Assembly (NCBI GenBank): GCA_002440125.1
Contig: DJRQ01000002.1
Location: 1 to 29,200, forward strand
From: Caryophanales bacterium UBA6356
GTDB taxonomy: Bacteria > Bacillota_I > Bacilli_A > RFN20 > CAG-826
Reading direction: 5' to 3'
DNA length: 29,200 nt
Part shown: positions 1 through 7,516 of the stretch, piece after piece
How the letters are laid out: each line of letters starts with the position of its first letter
Position numbering within the stretch: the stretch's first letter is position 1
Notes under the pieces: model-generated
The model's database searches: none
The model's input: the letters and a program-made list of their open reading frames with translations, nothing else
What the model was told of the DNA's origin: nothing
Program-made: the position numbers and the translations under genes

Positions 1-14
1 AACAGAGGGAAAAC

Positions 15-569
15 ATGGTTACAATATTTGTGCTTGGCCTTGATCAATATGTCGTCGGCCATTATTCGAAAGAACATAGCGGCAATCTCGCCAATTTGAT
101 GGAAATCGATCCCGAAGAGCTTAATTTCTTCGCTCCTTATGCGGTTATTTTCCATAATGGCATCGAGCAAACCAGCTGGCATACGGAAGTTATCGTTCGT
201 GCGCCGAAAAGGCTAAAAACGCTCGAAGATAAAGTCGCCAAATATTTACTTAGCACCCTGAACGAAGTGAGCATCCACGTAGAAGTTTCTTTCGATTATT
301 TCGAAGAAGAGAAACGTTATTGCGTGCATAAGGATCCCTATCCCCGCTATATCGAAGAAGAGGAACTTATGGATGTTGAAGGTGAGGCTGGTGACGATCA
401 AGACGAAGATGATGAAGAACCCAATCCGGCCGATCATGCCGAACTCGATATCAACAATCCGGACGAACTTTATTTGGGCGATGTTTTTAGCTCCCATAAA
501 GAAGAGATGGAGCGTCTTTCCAAAAAAGATTCTTGCAAAGAAACCGATTGTTGTCATAAACATCATTAA
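15..569 (+). CDS. Acidic hypothetical protein with Cys/His-rich tail (DUF1904-like N-terminus?)
   Basis: 184 aa, function unknown. Residues 1-115 look like a compact alpha/beta domain. From memory its pattern (short N-terminal strand, a VAKYLLSTL helix, then a VSFDYFEEEKRY strand) resembles the small DUF1904/tautomerase-like Bacillota family; I could not verify this. Residues 116-150 are a strongly acidic low-complexity linker (EEEELMDVEGE, DDQDEDDEEPN). The C-terminus ends CKETDCCHKHH, three Cys and three His in 11 residues, which looks like a metal-binding tail. There is no signal peptide or membrane segment, so it is probably cytosolic. The start is supported by GAGGG six nt upstream. It lies 14 nt ahead of the RsmB-like gene, in the place where Bacillus carries fmt/def, but it resembles neither. 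The gene is real; its function is unknown. Confidence 0.8.
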   Translation: MVTIFVLGLDQYVVGHYSKEHSGNLANLMEIDPEELNFFAPYAVIFHNGIEQTSWHTEVIVRAPKRLKTLEDKVAKYLLSTLNEVSIHVEVSFDYFEEEKRYCVHKDPYPRYIEEEELMDVEGEAGDDQDEDDEEPNPADHAELDINNPDELYLGDVFSSHKEEMERLSKKDSCKETDCCHKHH

Positions 570-583
570 GGAGAGGAAGTCCT

Positions 584-1915
584 ATGGAAGAATTTGAATT
601 AGCGAAAAAAATATTGGATGACATACTCGATGGAGGCACTTCTTTTAATGAGGCTCTAAGGAAGGTTTTCCAAAGCAACGTTGCCTTACGCCCCCTTCGC
701 CCTCTTGTAGCAGGCCTTGTTGGGTGCGAGCTTCGTCATCACCTTCTCTTTAGGGATGTCCTTTCGAAACAAGAAGGACTCAATGAAAACGAGATTCGCT
801 ATAGCGCTTTGGCCCTTAGCGATCTCTATTTCGTGAAGAGAATCGATAAAGAAGCGATGGTCGAGGCTTTAAAAGGCGTGTTAGGCGAGAAGATTTCTCT
901 TTTGGATAAGCTTATCGAAAATTCCGATCATGCCGAGACTTTGATTTCTCCAGAGCTTTCGAAATCGAGTAACAAATACCTCTCTCTTCGCTATAACACT
1001 CCGGAATGGGTGCTAAAGATTTGGGAACATTACGGCTTTGGCGTCACTTATAAAATCCTTAAGAAGAACAATCGTCCCGGTCTCGAGACCGTGCGCGTAA
1101 GGACCTCAAAAATCAGTGTCGAAAGCGTGCTCAACAACAACAAGGATTTTGCTTTGTCTCCCGTAAACGACATGCTTATATATGGCGGGAAGACTCCTTT
1201 GAGGAAAATGGATGCCTACCGTCAAGGGGATCTTTTCTCGGAAAGGCTTTTGACGAAGAGTCTCCTGGACCAATATAAGATTGCCGAACCGATGGAGCTC
1301 TTTTGCTATTCCGGAAACAAAGATGCTTCGCTTCTAAAAGAAATTATCGAGACTTATGGCAATTCGATCGGCATCAACCTTGGCGTTCCTTCTTTGGAAG
1401 AACATATGGATGTGATGGCGATGATTCGCCGCGACAATTTGAAGAACGTCAACTTCTTTGAAGGAAAACCAGATTCCTTCGAATCGGCCATTTCTCACCC
1501 ACAAGATCTCGTTATCGCTTCGCCGAATAGCTCGAATTTCGATCTTGTTCGCGAAGAACCCGATTTCTTGCTCCATTTTAAAAAAGACGAGATGGATGCT
1601 TTATTCAAGCAAGAGAAAGACGTGCTTGAGAACGCTTCGAAGTTTGTTGCGGAAGGCGGCACCTTGATTTATATGATCTACACGATTTCCAAGAAAGAAG
1701 GTCACCAAACGATCGCTTCTTTCTTGGCGAGTCATCCTGATTTTCAAGCTCTTACCGAACGTCAAGCCTTCCCTTTCGAAGAGATGGATACGGCGATGTA
1801 CTACGCCATACTTCGAAAAAATAGCAACGTCCAAAAGGACGCTATGGGAAAAGGACCGGTTTTCGTTCCCAAACAAGAAGAAAACGTATCGACTTCCGTC
1901 GAATCCCAACACTAA
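584..1915 (+). CDS. RsmB-like rRNA methyltransferase homologue lacking catalytic motifs (probable pseudoenzyme)
   Basis: 443 aa, about the usual RsmB length. Residues 1-110 fit the NusB-like N-terminal domain. Residues 131-175 (SLRYNTPEWVLKIWEHYG, then KKNNRPGLETVRVRTSK) are the typical RsmB linker, and 213-230 match the segment before the SAM fold. RsmB normally makes 16S rRNA m5C967 using a Cys in a PCSG motif and a Cys in a YSTCS motif. Here the first aligns with SPNSS (Asn315) and the second with LIYMIYT (Tyr366). The SAM-binding DxCAAPGGK motif is replaced by LFCYSGNKD (239-247). The frame is intact, with AAGGAG upstream of the ATG and a normal position before rlmN, so this is not simple gene decay. 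I infer loss of methyltransferase activity, with a retained rRNA- or protein-binding role possible. Confidence 0.85.
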   Translation: MEEFELAKKILDDILDGGTSFNEALRKVFQSNVALRPLRPLVAGLVGCELRHHLLFRDVLSKQEGLNENEIRYSALALSDLYFVKRIDKEAMVEALKGVLGEKISLLDKLIENSDHAETLISPELSKSSNKYLSLRYNTPEWVLKIWEHYGFGVTYKILKKNNRPGLETVRVRTSKISVESVLNNNKDFALSPVNDMLIYGGKTPLRKMDAYRQGDLFSERLLTKSLLDQYKIAEPMELFCYSGNKDASLLKEIIETYGNSIGINLGVPSLEEHMDVMAMIRRDNLKNVNFFEGKPDSFESAISHPQDLVIASPNSSNFDLVREEPDFLLHFKKDEMDALFKQEKDVLENASKFVAEGGTLIYMIYTISKKEGHQTIASFLASHPDFQALTERQAFPFEEMDTAMYYAILRKNSNVQKDAMGKGPVFVPKQEENVSTSVESQH

Positions 1916-1942
1916 GCCTCTTGTTTATTTTGGAGCTCCCTC

Positions 1943-2986
1943 ATGAAGAAAAACCTTTTTGGATATACCTTAGCCAAGCTTACCGAAGAGATGCTCTCTT
2001 TGGGCGAAAAGAAATACCGAGCCATTCAGCTTTTTTCGTGGATTTATGTTAAAAAAGTCTTTTCGTTCGACGAAATGACGGATATATCAAAGTCTTTTCG
2101 CGACTATTTGAAAGAGAACTATTGTTTGGAGCTGCCCAAAATATATACAACCCAAAGGGCGAACGATGGCACCATCAAACTCCTTTTGGAGATGAGTGAC
2201 GGCGCGAAGGTGGAAACCGTTTTGATGCGTTACGATTATGGCAACGCCGTTTGCGTTTCGAGCGAAGTCGGCTGTTCGATGGGCTGTGCCTTTTGCGCCT
2301 CAGGTCTTTTGAAAAAAGAAAGAGGCCTTAAGACGGAAGAAATGATCGGGCAAGTCCTTCTTATGAACGAATTGCTTCAAAAAGAAGGCGAAAGCGTCTC
2401 CCATGTTGTCGTGATGGGAACGGGTGAACCTTTTGATAATTACGATAATGTGAGCGATTTCTTGCATATTTTAAACGAACCAAAAGGGCTTGGCATCGGC
2501 GCTAGGCACCTCACCGTCTCCACTTGCGGCATCGTTCCAGGCATCCTCCGCTATGGCAAAGAGGGAATCCAAGTTAACTTGGCCATTTCCTTACATGCTC
2601 CTAACGATGAGATTCGAAAGAAGCTCATGCCGATTGATAACCATTATCCTTTAAACGAATTGATGGACGCGGTAAAGACCTATGTTTCCGAAAGCTCTCG
2701 CCGCGTCACTTTCGAGTACATCTTGATTAAGGACTTAAACGATAGTTTGGCTTGCGCGGAAGAACTTTCGAAGCTTCTTAGGGGGATTTGCTGCTATGTG
2801 AACCTTATTCCTCTCAATCCAGTGAAGGAAAAGCCTTTCGAAAGAAGCTCCCAAAAAAGCACGAAAGCTTTTTCGGAATACCTTAATTCCCATGGAATCA
2901 ATTGCACGATCCGAAAAGAGTGGGGAACGGGTATAGACGCAGCTTGTGGCCAACTTCGAGCCAAAAAGATGGGGATGATAAAATGA
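1943..2986 (+). CDS. rlmN: Dual-specificity rRNA/tRNA adenine C2-methyltransferase RlmN
   Basis: 347 aa, normal for the family. RlmN is a radical-SAM enzyme that methylates C2 of A2503 in 23S rRNA and of A37 in some tRNAs. The [4Fe-4S] motif CSMGCAFC is at residues 111-118 (Cys111, 115, 118). The SAM-binding GTGEPFDNYDNV segment follows, and the C-terminal DAACGQL carries the Cys that forms the methyl-transfer intermediate. The gene follows the RsmB-like gene by 27 nt, with TGGAGC as a plausible ribosome site. Its TGA stop overlaps the phosphatase ATG (ATGA), implying translational coupling. The rlmN-prpC-prkC order is that of Bacillus. Confidence 0.97.
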   Translation: MKKNLFGYTLAKLTEEMLSLGEKKYRAIQLFSWIYVKKVFSFDEMTDISKSFRDYLKENYCLELPKIYTTQRANDGTIKLLLEMSDGAKVETVLMRYDYGNAVCVSSEVGCSMGCAFCASGLLKKERGLKTEEMIGQVLLMNELLQKEGESVSHVVVMGTGEPFDNYDNVSDFLHILNEPKGLGIGARHLTVSTCGIVPGILRYGKEGIQVNLAISLHAPNDEIRKKLMPIDNHYPLNELMDAVKTYVSESSRRVTFEYILIKDLNDSLACAEELSKLLRGICCYVNLIPLNPVKEKPFERSSQKSTKAFSEYLNSHGINCTIRKEWGTGIDAACGQLRAKKMGMIK

Positions 2987-3744
2987 GTAAAATCTATCAT
3001 GGCACATATGCCTACAAAACGGACCTAGGTCGAGTTCGTCAAAAGAATGAAGACCAAGCCATGGTGCTTATGAATTCGAGTGGCGAAACCTTTTTGGTGG
3101 TTTGCGATGGGATGGGTGGAGCCAAAAAAGGAGAGCTTGCAAGCAAGCTTGCGATTGATATTTTGACCGATTCTTTCCGACATAAGAGCAAGCATATCTT
3201 TTCTTATGGGAATCGTCTTTGGATTACCAAAGCCGCTAAGGAAGCTAACGCGAAAATCAATCGCTATGCCGAAAAGAATGGAAAAATCAAAGGCATGGGG
3301 ACGACCATGGTTGCCGCTTTGCTCTATGGATCGAAATTGATGATCGCCAATATCGGCGATTCGCGTTGCTACCTTCTCGATCATGATAAAGGGACGATTC
3401 GTCAAATGACCGAAGATCAAACCTACGTTCGCTATTTGGTGAGCACAGGGAAAATAACGGAAGAGGACGCTTTGTCCCATCCTGATCGCCATGTTCTTAT
3501 GAATGCTCTTGGCATTTATCCGAGCGTTTCTTTAAGCGTTGATGTTTTTCCTTATAAAGGGGAGAGCATCCTTCTTTGCACGGATGGCCTTTATAACTCG
3601 GTGAGCGAAGAGCAAATCGCTAACATCCTTTTGACGGATGACCGTTGCGATCAAAAGGTTTCCTCGCTTGTCGCTGAAGCCAATCATAATGGCGGCAGCG
3701 ATAACATCGGTATCGCTTTATGGGAGAGCATCGCCAATGATTGA
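2983..3744 (+). CDS. prpC: PP2C-family Ser/Thr protein phosphatase (PrpC/Stp)
   Basis: 253 aa. PrpC is a metal-dependent phosphatase that reverses phosphorylation by the partner Hanks-type kinase. PP2C motifs appear in order: RQKNEDQ (19-25), VCDGMGGA (40-47) with metal-binding Asp42, GTTMVA (106-111), IGDSRCYL (124-131), CTDGLYNSV (199-207) with Asp201, and GGSDNIGI (237-244) with Asp240. An in-frame upstream ATG at 2902 lies inside rlmN. I prefer 2983 because the protein then begins right at the domain (HGTYAYKTDLGRVRQ), overlaps the rlmN stop as ATGA, and has GGGGAT upstream. It overlaps the kinase gene by 8 nt. Confidence 0.95.
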   Translation: MSKIYHGTYAYKTDLGRVRQKNEDQAMVLMNSSGETFLVVCDGMGGAKKGELASKLAIDILTDSFRHKSKHIFSYGNRLWITKAAKEANAKINRYAEKNGKIKGMGTTMVAALLYGSKLMIANIGDSRCYLLDHDKGTIRQMTEDQTYVRYLVSTGKITEEDALSHPDRHVLMNALGIYPSVSLSVDVFPYKGESILLCTDGLYNSVSEEQIANILLTDDRCDQKVSSLVAEANHNGGSDNIGIALWESIAND

Positions 3745-4612
3745 AATAGGGATGAAAATCGACGACCGCTACCGAGTGACCTCTCGTATTGCGCATGGCG
3801 GAATGGCTGACGTCTATGAAGCCTATGATCTTTTGCTTCATCGTTCTGTTGCTTTGAAAATCATGCGAAGCGACGTGATTACCCCGAAGAATGTCGATCG
3901 CTTCGAAAAAGAATGCATTGCTTGCGCTTCTTTGGATAGCCCTTATGTCGTCCATGTTTTCGGACAAGGGAAAGTTGATGGTAGGCCTTACATGGCCAAC
4001 GAATATGTCGATGGAAGAACCCTCCGCGACAAATTGAACGTTTCTAGCGGCCATAATCTTTTGCCACTTGAGGCCGTTGATGTCATGATGCAACTAACAG
4101 AGGGTGTTAGCTACATCCATGAGCATGGCCTTTTGCACCGCGATTTGAAACCGGACAATCTCTTTTATTTGCCAGACGGCTCTATTAAAATCGCCGATTT
4201 CGGCATTAGCACAAAAATGGGAGAGAAGCTCGAAGGGGACGCTGTTCCAGGAACCGTCTATTATTGCGCTCCCGAGATTCTTATGGGGCAAGAGGCGGGA
4301 GTGACTAGCGACGTCTATTCGATGGGCATTATCTTCTTTGAAATCTTAACCGGAACCGTTCCTTTTGATGGCGATAAGGCGGAAGACGTCGCCTTAGCGC
4401 AGATCAAGAAGCATTTCCCCGAACCATCTAAAGTTTATCCATCCATTCCGAAAATTTTGGATAAAATCGTCGTGAAAGCTTGTCGGAAACGTCCTGAAGA
4501 GCGCTTCCAAAGCGCCCGCGAAATGCATGAGGCTATCGAAGAAGCCTTGAAAGAAAAAGACAAATTAGTGGAGAAAAAATCCATTTTTGCAAGGATTTTT
4601 GGATTTAAATGA
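3737..4612 (+). CDS. Hanks-type Ser/Thr protein kinase, soluble PrkC-like, no PASTA domains
   Basis: 291 aa. The kinase domain fills residues 10-270: glycine loop AHGGMADVYEA (19-29), ATP-binding Lys41 in VALKIM, helix-C Glu59, catalytic HRDLKPDN (134-141, Asp136), DFG (154-156) and APE (178-180). All residues needed for catalysis are present. Bacillus and staphylococcal PrkC/Stk add a transmembrane helix and extracellular PASTA repeats that sense muropeptides. This protein stops after the kinase fold with a basic/aromatic tail (KKSIFARIFGFK, 280-291), which could form a short amphipathic membrane anchor. It therefore cannot sense the wall through PASTA domains. Start 3737 overlaps the phosphatase end; Met6 (3752) is an alternative. 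The kinase/phosphatase pairing is certain; its input signal is unknown. Confidence 0.93.
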   Translation: MIEIGMKIDDRYRVTSRIAHGGMADVYEAYDLLLHRSVALKIMRSDVITPKNVDRFEKECIACASLDSPYVVHVFGQGKVDGRPYMANEYVDGRTLRDKLNVSSGHNLLPLEAVDVMMQLTEGVSYIHEHGLLHRDLKPDNLFYLPDGSIKIADFGISTKMGEKLEGDAVPGTVYYCAPEILMGQEAGVTSDVYSMGIIFFEILTGTVPFDGDKAEDVALAQIKKHFPEPSKVYPSIPKILDKIVVKACRKRPEERFQSAREMHEAIEEALKEKDKLVEKKSIFARIFGFK

Positions 4613-5289
4613 GAAAATTCGATCTTTTATTTCCTGCTGTTGCGCCTTCGCTTCTTGCTGCTCATGAAGGGCGTCTTTTTGAAGAGATATCCTTTGCCAT
4701 AAGCGAAGGGATGAAGATTCTCCATTTTGACGTTATGGATGGGAAGTTCGTTCCTAAAACATCTTTTGGGATGGATCTCTTTTCGAAAATACGCATGGCT
4801 TTCCCTTCTTTGATAATCGACACCCACCTTATGGTTATCGATCCTTTAAGACTCGCTCCTATCTTTGGAAGGCTCCAATCGGATATTGTGACTTTCCATC
4901 TCGAAGCTTACCAAGAGAAAAAAGAAATTCTTCAAACGATTATCGATACGCGCGAAAGTGGTGCCAAAGTCGGTCTTTCGATTAAGCCTAAAACGCCTAT
5001 CGAAGCTCTTTTTCCCTATTTCCCCTATATCGATCTCGCTCTTTTGATGTCTGTCGAACCGGGGAAGGGCGGGCAAGCATTTATAGAAAGCTCCTATGAC
5101 CGGATGAAGGCTTTGAAAGAACATAAGGAAAAAGGCGGTTTCCATGACGTTATTTTGGAAATCGATGGTGGAATCAATGATATAACAGGGCCAAGAGCCC
5201 TTTCTTCTGGCGCCGACCTTTTGGTGGCTGGGAGCTATTTATTCGGACATGACGATTTTGCGGAAAGGATGAAAAAGATTTTGGAATGA
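4609..5289 (+). CDS. rpe: Ribulose-phosphate 3-epimerase
   Basis: 226 aa, the normal length. Rpe interconverts ribulose-5-phosphate and xylulose-5-phosphate in the pentose phosphate pathway. It is a TIM barrel starting with APSLLAA. Metal and catalytic residues are visible: His39 and Asp41 in HFDVMDGKFVP, His73 in DTHLMV, and Asp186 in EIDGGIN. The phosphate-binding loop is MSVEPGKGGQAFI (147-159), with Lys where a Phe is usual, and the second is VAGSYLF. The ATG overlaps the kinase TGA. In Bacillus, rsgA (cpgA) lies between prkC and rpe; it is absent here. Confidence 0.95.
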   Translation: MRKFDLLFPAVAPSLLAAHEGRLFEEISFAISEGMKILHFDVMDGKFVPKTSFGMDLFSKIRMAFPSLIIDTHLMVIDPLRLAPIFGRLQSDIVTFHLEAYQEKKEILQTIIDTRESGAKVGLSIKPKTPIEALFPYFPYIDLALLMSVEPGKGGQAFIESSYDRMKALKEHKEKGGFHDVILEIDGGINDITGPRALSSGADLLVAGSYLFGHDDFAERMKKILE

Positions 5290-5960
5290 AAATCCTTTAT
5301 CTCTTGCTTGGAATCTTGTGGTTTTTTCTTTTTGAAGCCTTCTCTTTCTTCTTTGGCCACAAAGCTCTTATAAAAAAGGAAGGAAAAGTCTCTCCGCTTC
5401 GCTATTTCCCCAACGAATATCTTGGCTCGAAAAATTCGAACTTTAGCTTTCTTTCATTTTTAGTAGGGATCCTTCCTTCTTTTTTGCCTTTGGCGATTCT
5501 CATGAATTCATTGGAGATTATCGATGCTTCGTTTCGAGGCTATTTGATCTTTGGCGAAATGAGCCTTCTCTTTTTTCTTGTCTCTTTTTGCTGTTTGATA
5601 AATGTCTCTCCTTCAAATGAGAAACTTCATTTTGGCCTTTATCTCGCCTCTGGCCTTCTTCTTATGGTCTGCTTTTTGAGTTCGGCTCTTTGCTTTTTGG
5701 CGGTTTGTTCACGCAGTGCCAATGAATCTGCGATACGGATTTTAACCTATCTTCTTATGACGTTAAGCGCCCTCGCTATTCCCCTTTTGGCCGACCCCAA
5801 GCTTCGAAAATGGTATGAGCTTGAGGCTTTTTCGAATCCCGATGGAAGCGTTTCCTATAGAAGGCCCAGGATTTTGCGGCTCGCTTTTTACGAGTGGCTT
5901 TTGTTTCTGCTTTTTTCCTTTGGTTTCCTTTTCTTTAGCGTTTTGGCAATTTTGTTTTAA
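5286..5960 (+). CDS. Six-helix integral membrane protein, unknown function
   Basis: 224 aa, very hydrophobic and Phe/Leu rich. About six membrane segments can be picked out: near residues 3-23, 53-77, 86-106, 115-140, 149-167 and 201-223. A hydrophilic stretch at 168-198 (DPKLRKWYELEAFSNPDG...) is the only long loop and is basic, suggesting a cytoplasmic side. I recognise no family motif. Its ATG overlaps the rpe stop (ATGA), so it is translationally coupled as the last gene of the kinase operon. Bacillus has thiN (thiamine pyrophosphokinase) at this spot before rpmB; this protein is unrelated. It could be a lineage-specific transporter, sensor or assembly factor. Confidence 0.8.
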   Translation: MKILYLLLGILWFFLFEAFSFFFGHKALIKKEGKVSPLRYFPNEYLGSKNSNFSFLSFLVGILPSFLPLAILMNSLEIIDASFRGYLIFGEMSLLFFLVSFCCLINVSPSNEKLHFGLYLASGLLLMVCFLSSALCFLAVCSRSANESAIRILTYLLMTLSALAIPLLADPKLRKWYELEAFSNPDGSVSYRRPRILRLAFYEWLLFLLFSFGFLFFSVLAILF

Positions 5961-5970
5961 GAAAAAAAGC

Positions 5971-6004
5971 AAGAAAAAACCCGCGGCCGCGGGTTTCTTT
6001 TTTT
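5971..6004. terminator. Bidirectional intrinsic terminator between convergent operons
   Basis: A perfect 20-bp palindrome, AAACCCGCGGCCGCGGGTTT at 5977-5996, forms an 8-bp GC-rich stem with a GGCC loop. An A-run lies on its left and a T-run (5998-6004) on its right. It can therefore terminate the membrane-protein operon on the plus strand and rpmB on the minus strand. Confidence 0.9.
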
Positions 6005-6011
6005 GTTTTCC

Positions 6012-6227
6012 TTATTTGGCTTCCGCTTTTTCGGCCTTGGCTTTCACGCTCTTATTGAGAGAGCGATAGGCGCGGGCAGACATACGGACTTCGACCATTT
6101 TGCCGTTAATGTTGATCTTGTATTTTTGAAGATTCACATTCCAACGACGGCGGGTAGCCAAGACGCTGTGACTGCGGTTGTTTCCGCTGAGCGGTCCTTT
6201 TCCGGAAATCGGGCATACTCTAGACAT
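6012..6227 (-). CDS. rpmB: 50S ribosomal protein L28
   Basis: 71 aa; L28 is a small structural protein of the large ribosomal subunit. The N-terminus MSRVCPISGKGPLSGNNRSHS, the middle ATRRRWNVNLQKYK and the MSARAYRSL segment are typical of the family. Only Cys5 is present, so this is the zinc-free form. A Lys/Ala-rich tail (KAKAEKAEAK) extends it about ten residues past the usual end. A start six codons upstream is possible, but I chose Met at 6227 because GAGGTG sits six nt ahead and the family begins there. It is a single gene convergent with the kinase operon, in the same opposite orientation after rpe as in Bacillus. Confidence 0.97.
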   Translation of the reverse strand: MSRVCPISGKGPLSGNNRSHSVLATRRRWNVNLQKYKININGKMVEVRMSARAYRSLNKSVKAKAEKAEAK

Positions 6228-6258
6228 TTCTTTCACCTCTTGCAAATTTGCGGTTAAG

Positions 6259-6287
6259 AATATAACACCTTATCAAGGTGCTTGCAA
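6259..6287 (-). promoter_or_regulatory. Sigma-A promoter of rpmB with an internal dyad
   Basis: On the minus strand: -35 TTGCAA (6282-6287), a spacer of exactly 17 nt, and -10 TATATT (6259-6264). The leader to the rpmB start is about 25 nt. The spacer contains an inverted repeat, CACCTT-ATC-AAGGTG (6266-6280), suggestive of an operator, but no regulator is identified. Confidence 0.7.
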
Positions 6288-6325
6288 ACATTCCTCGCTT
6301 TCTCTAAGTTTTTTGCCGCTTTCTG

Positions 6326-6334
6326 TGATATTAT
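6326..6334 (+). promoter_or_regulatory. Extended -10 promoter of the glg operon
   Basis: TGATATTAT provides the TGn extension plus TATTAT as the -10. No good -35 hexamer lies upstream, as is usual for extended -10 promoters. The predicted start near 6341 gives a leader of about 33 nt before glgC, diverging from the rpmB promoter within roughly 50 bp. Confidence 0.55.
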
Positions 6335-6373
6335 TTTTTAGTAGTTCGTTTGGAAATAGAAAGGGAGCACGAT

Positions 6374-7516
6374 ATGAGCGCAAAACTCGTCGCCATGATC
6401 TTAGCCGGAGGGAAAGGAACCCGCCTAAAAGCTTTGACGCGGAAAGTGGCAAAGCCAGCCGTTGAATATGGAGGAAAATACCGCATTATTGATTTTCCGT
6501 TAAGCAATTGTGCCAATAGCGGCATCCGGACGGTAAGCGTCTTGACCCAATACGAGTCGAGCGAGTTGAATAGCTACGTTGGCAATGGCGAAAAGTGGGG
6601 CTTTAATGGTGTGAGGAGCTTAGCCAGCATCTTAAGCCCAAAACAAACCGAAGAAGGGAGCAATTGGTATGCCGGAACAGCCGATGCCATCTATGAAAAT
6701 CTTGACTGGCTCGCCTCTCAGAACCCCGACTACGTCCTTATTCTTTCAGGCGACCATATTTATAGTTGCACTTATAACGAAATGCTTAAGAAACATATCG
6801 AATCCGGGGCTGATTGCACCATAAGCGCATATCCTGTCGATTGGAAGGAGGCTTCTCGCTTCGGCTTAATTATCGCCAACCACGAAGATGAAATAACTTC
6901 TTTCCAAGAGAAGCCCAAAAATCCTCTTTCCAATTTGGCGAGCATGGGTATTTACATTTTCACCTACTCGGTGCTCCGGGATTATCTTTTGAAAGATCAT
7001 ATGATAGACGATTCCGATCATGACTTTGGCAAAAACATCATTCCGACGATGCTGGCCGACGGAAAGAAGCTTGTAACATATACCTATAATGGCTATTGGC
7101 GCGATGTAGGCACGATTTCCTCTCTTCATAAAGCCAATATGGATTTGCTTTTGAGCAACAAAGATGGGACGAATCTCTATACGGTCCAAGGGGAAAACAA
7201 GATTCTTTCCGAAGATAAGCATAGCGTTCCTCAATATATTGGCCCGAAAGCCAAAGTGAAGGATTCTTTGGTGAACCAAGGCGCGCAAGTCTATGGAGTT
7301 GTCGAACATTCCGTCATCAGCGGCGAGACCCTCATCGAAGAAGGGGCGCACGTCAAGAATTCCGTTATCATGTCCGGCGCTCGTATTGCCAAAGGAGCGA
7401 AAGTGAACAACGCGATTGTCGCTCCAGGGACATTGGTGGAAGCCAAAGAAGTCATTAAACCCGATGAAGGCGAAGAAATCGCTCTCATCTCCAATAAGAA
7501 AGCGAGGTTATTCTAA
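6374..7516 (+). CDS. glgC: Glucose-1-phosphate adenylyltransferase, catalytic subunit GlgC
   Basis: 380 aa. GlgC makes ADP-glucose from ATP and glucose-1-phosphate, the committed step of glycogen synthesis. The nucleotidyltransferase signature GGKGTRL (12-18) is intact, followed by AKPAVEYGGKYRIIDF, GTADAI (101-106), GDHIY (126-130), EKPKNP and GYWRDVGT. The C-terminal third shows left-handed beta-helix hexapeptide repeats (IGPKAKVKDSLVNQGA, VIMSGARIAKGAKV). The ATG at 6374 is six nt after GGGAG; an earlier in-frame ATG at 6350 would add eight unconserved residues. It overlaps glgD by one nt (TAATG). It is expected to form a heterotetramer with GlgD. Confidence 0.96.
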   Translation: MSAKLVAMILAGGKGTRLKALTRKVAKPAVEYGGKYRIIDFPLSNCANSGIRTVSVLTQYESSELNSYVGNGEKWGFNGVRSLASILSPKQTEEGSNWYAGTADAIYENLDWLASQNPDYVLILSGDHIYSCTYNEMLKKHIESGADCTISAYPVDWKEASRFGLIIANHEDEITSFQEKPKNPLSNLASMGIYIFTYSVLRDYLLKDHMIDDSDHDFGKNIIPTMLADGKKLVTYTYNGYWRDVGTISSLHKANMDLLLSNKDGTNLYTVQGENKILSEDKHSVPQYIGPKAKVKDSLVNQGAQVYGVVEHSVISGETLIEEGAHVKNSVIMSGARIAKGAKVNNAIVAPGTLVEAKEVIKPDEGEEIALISNKKARLF

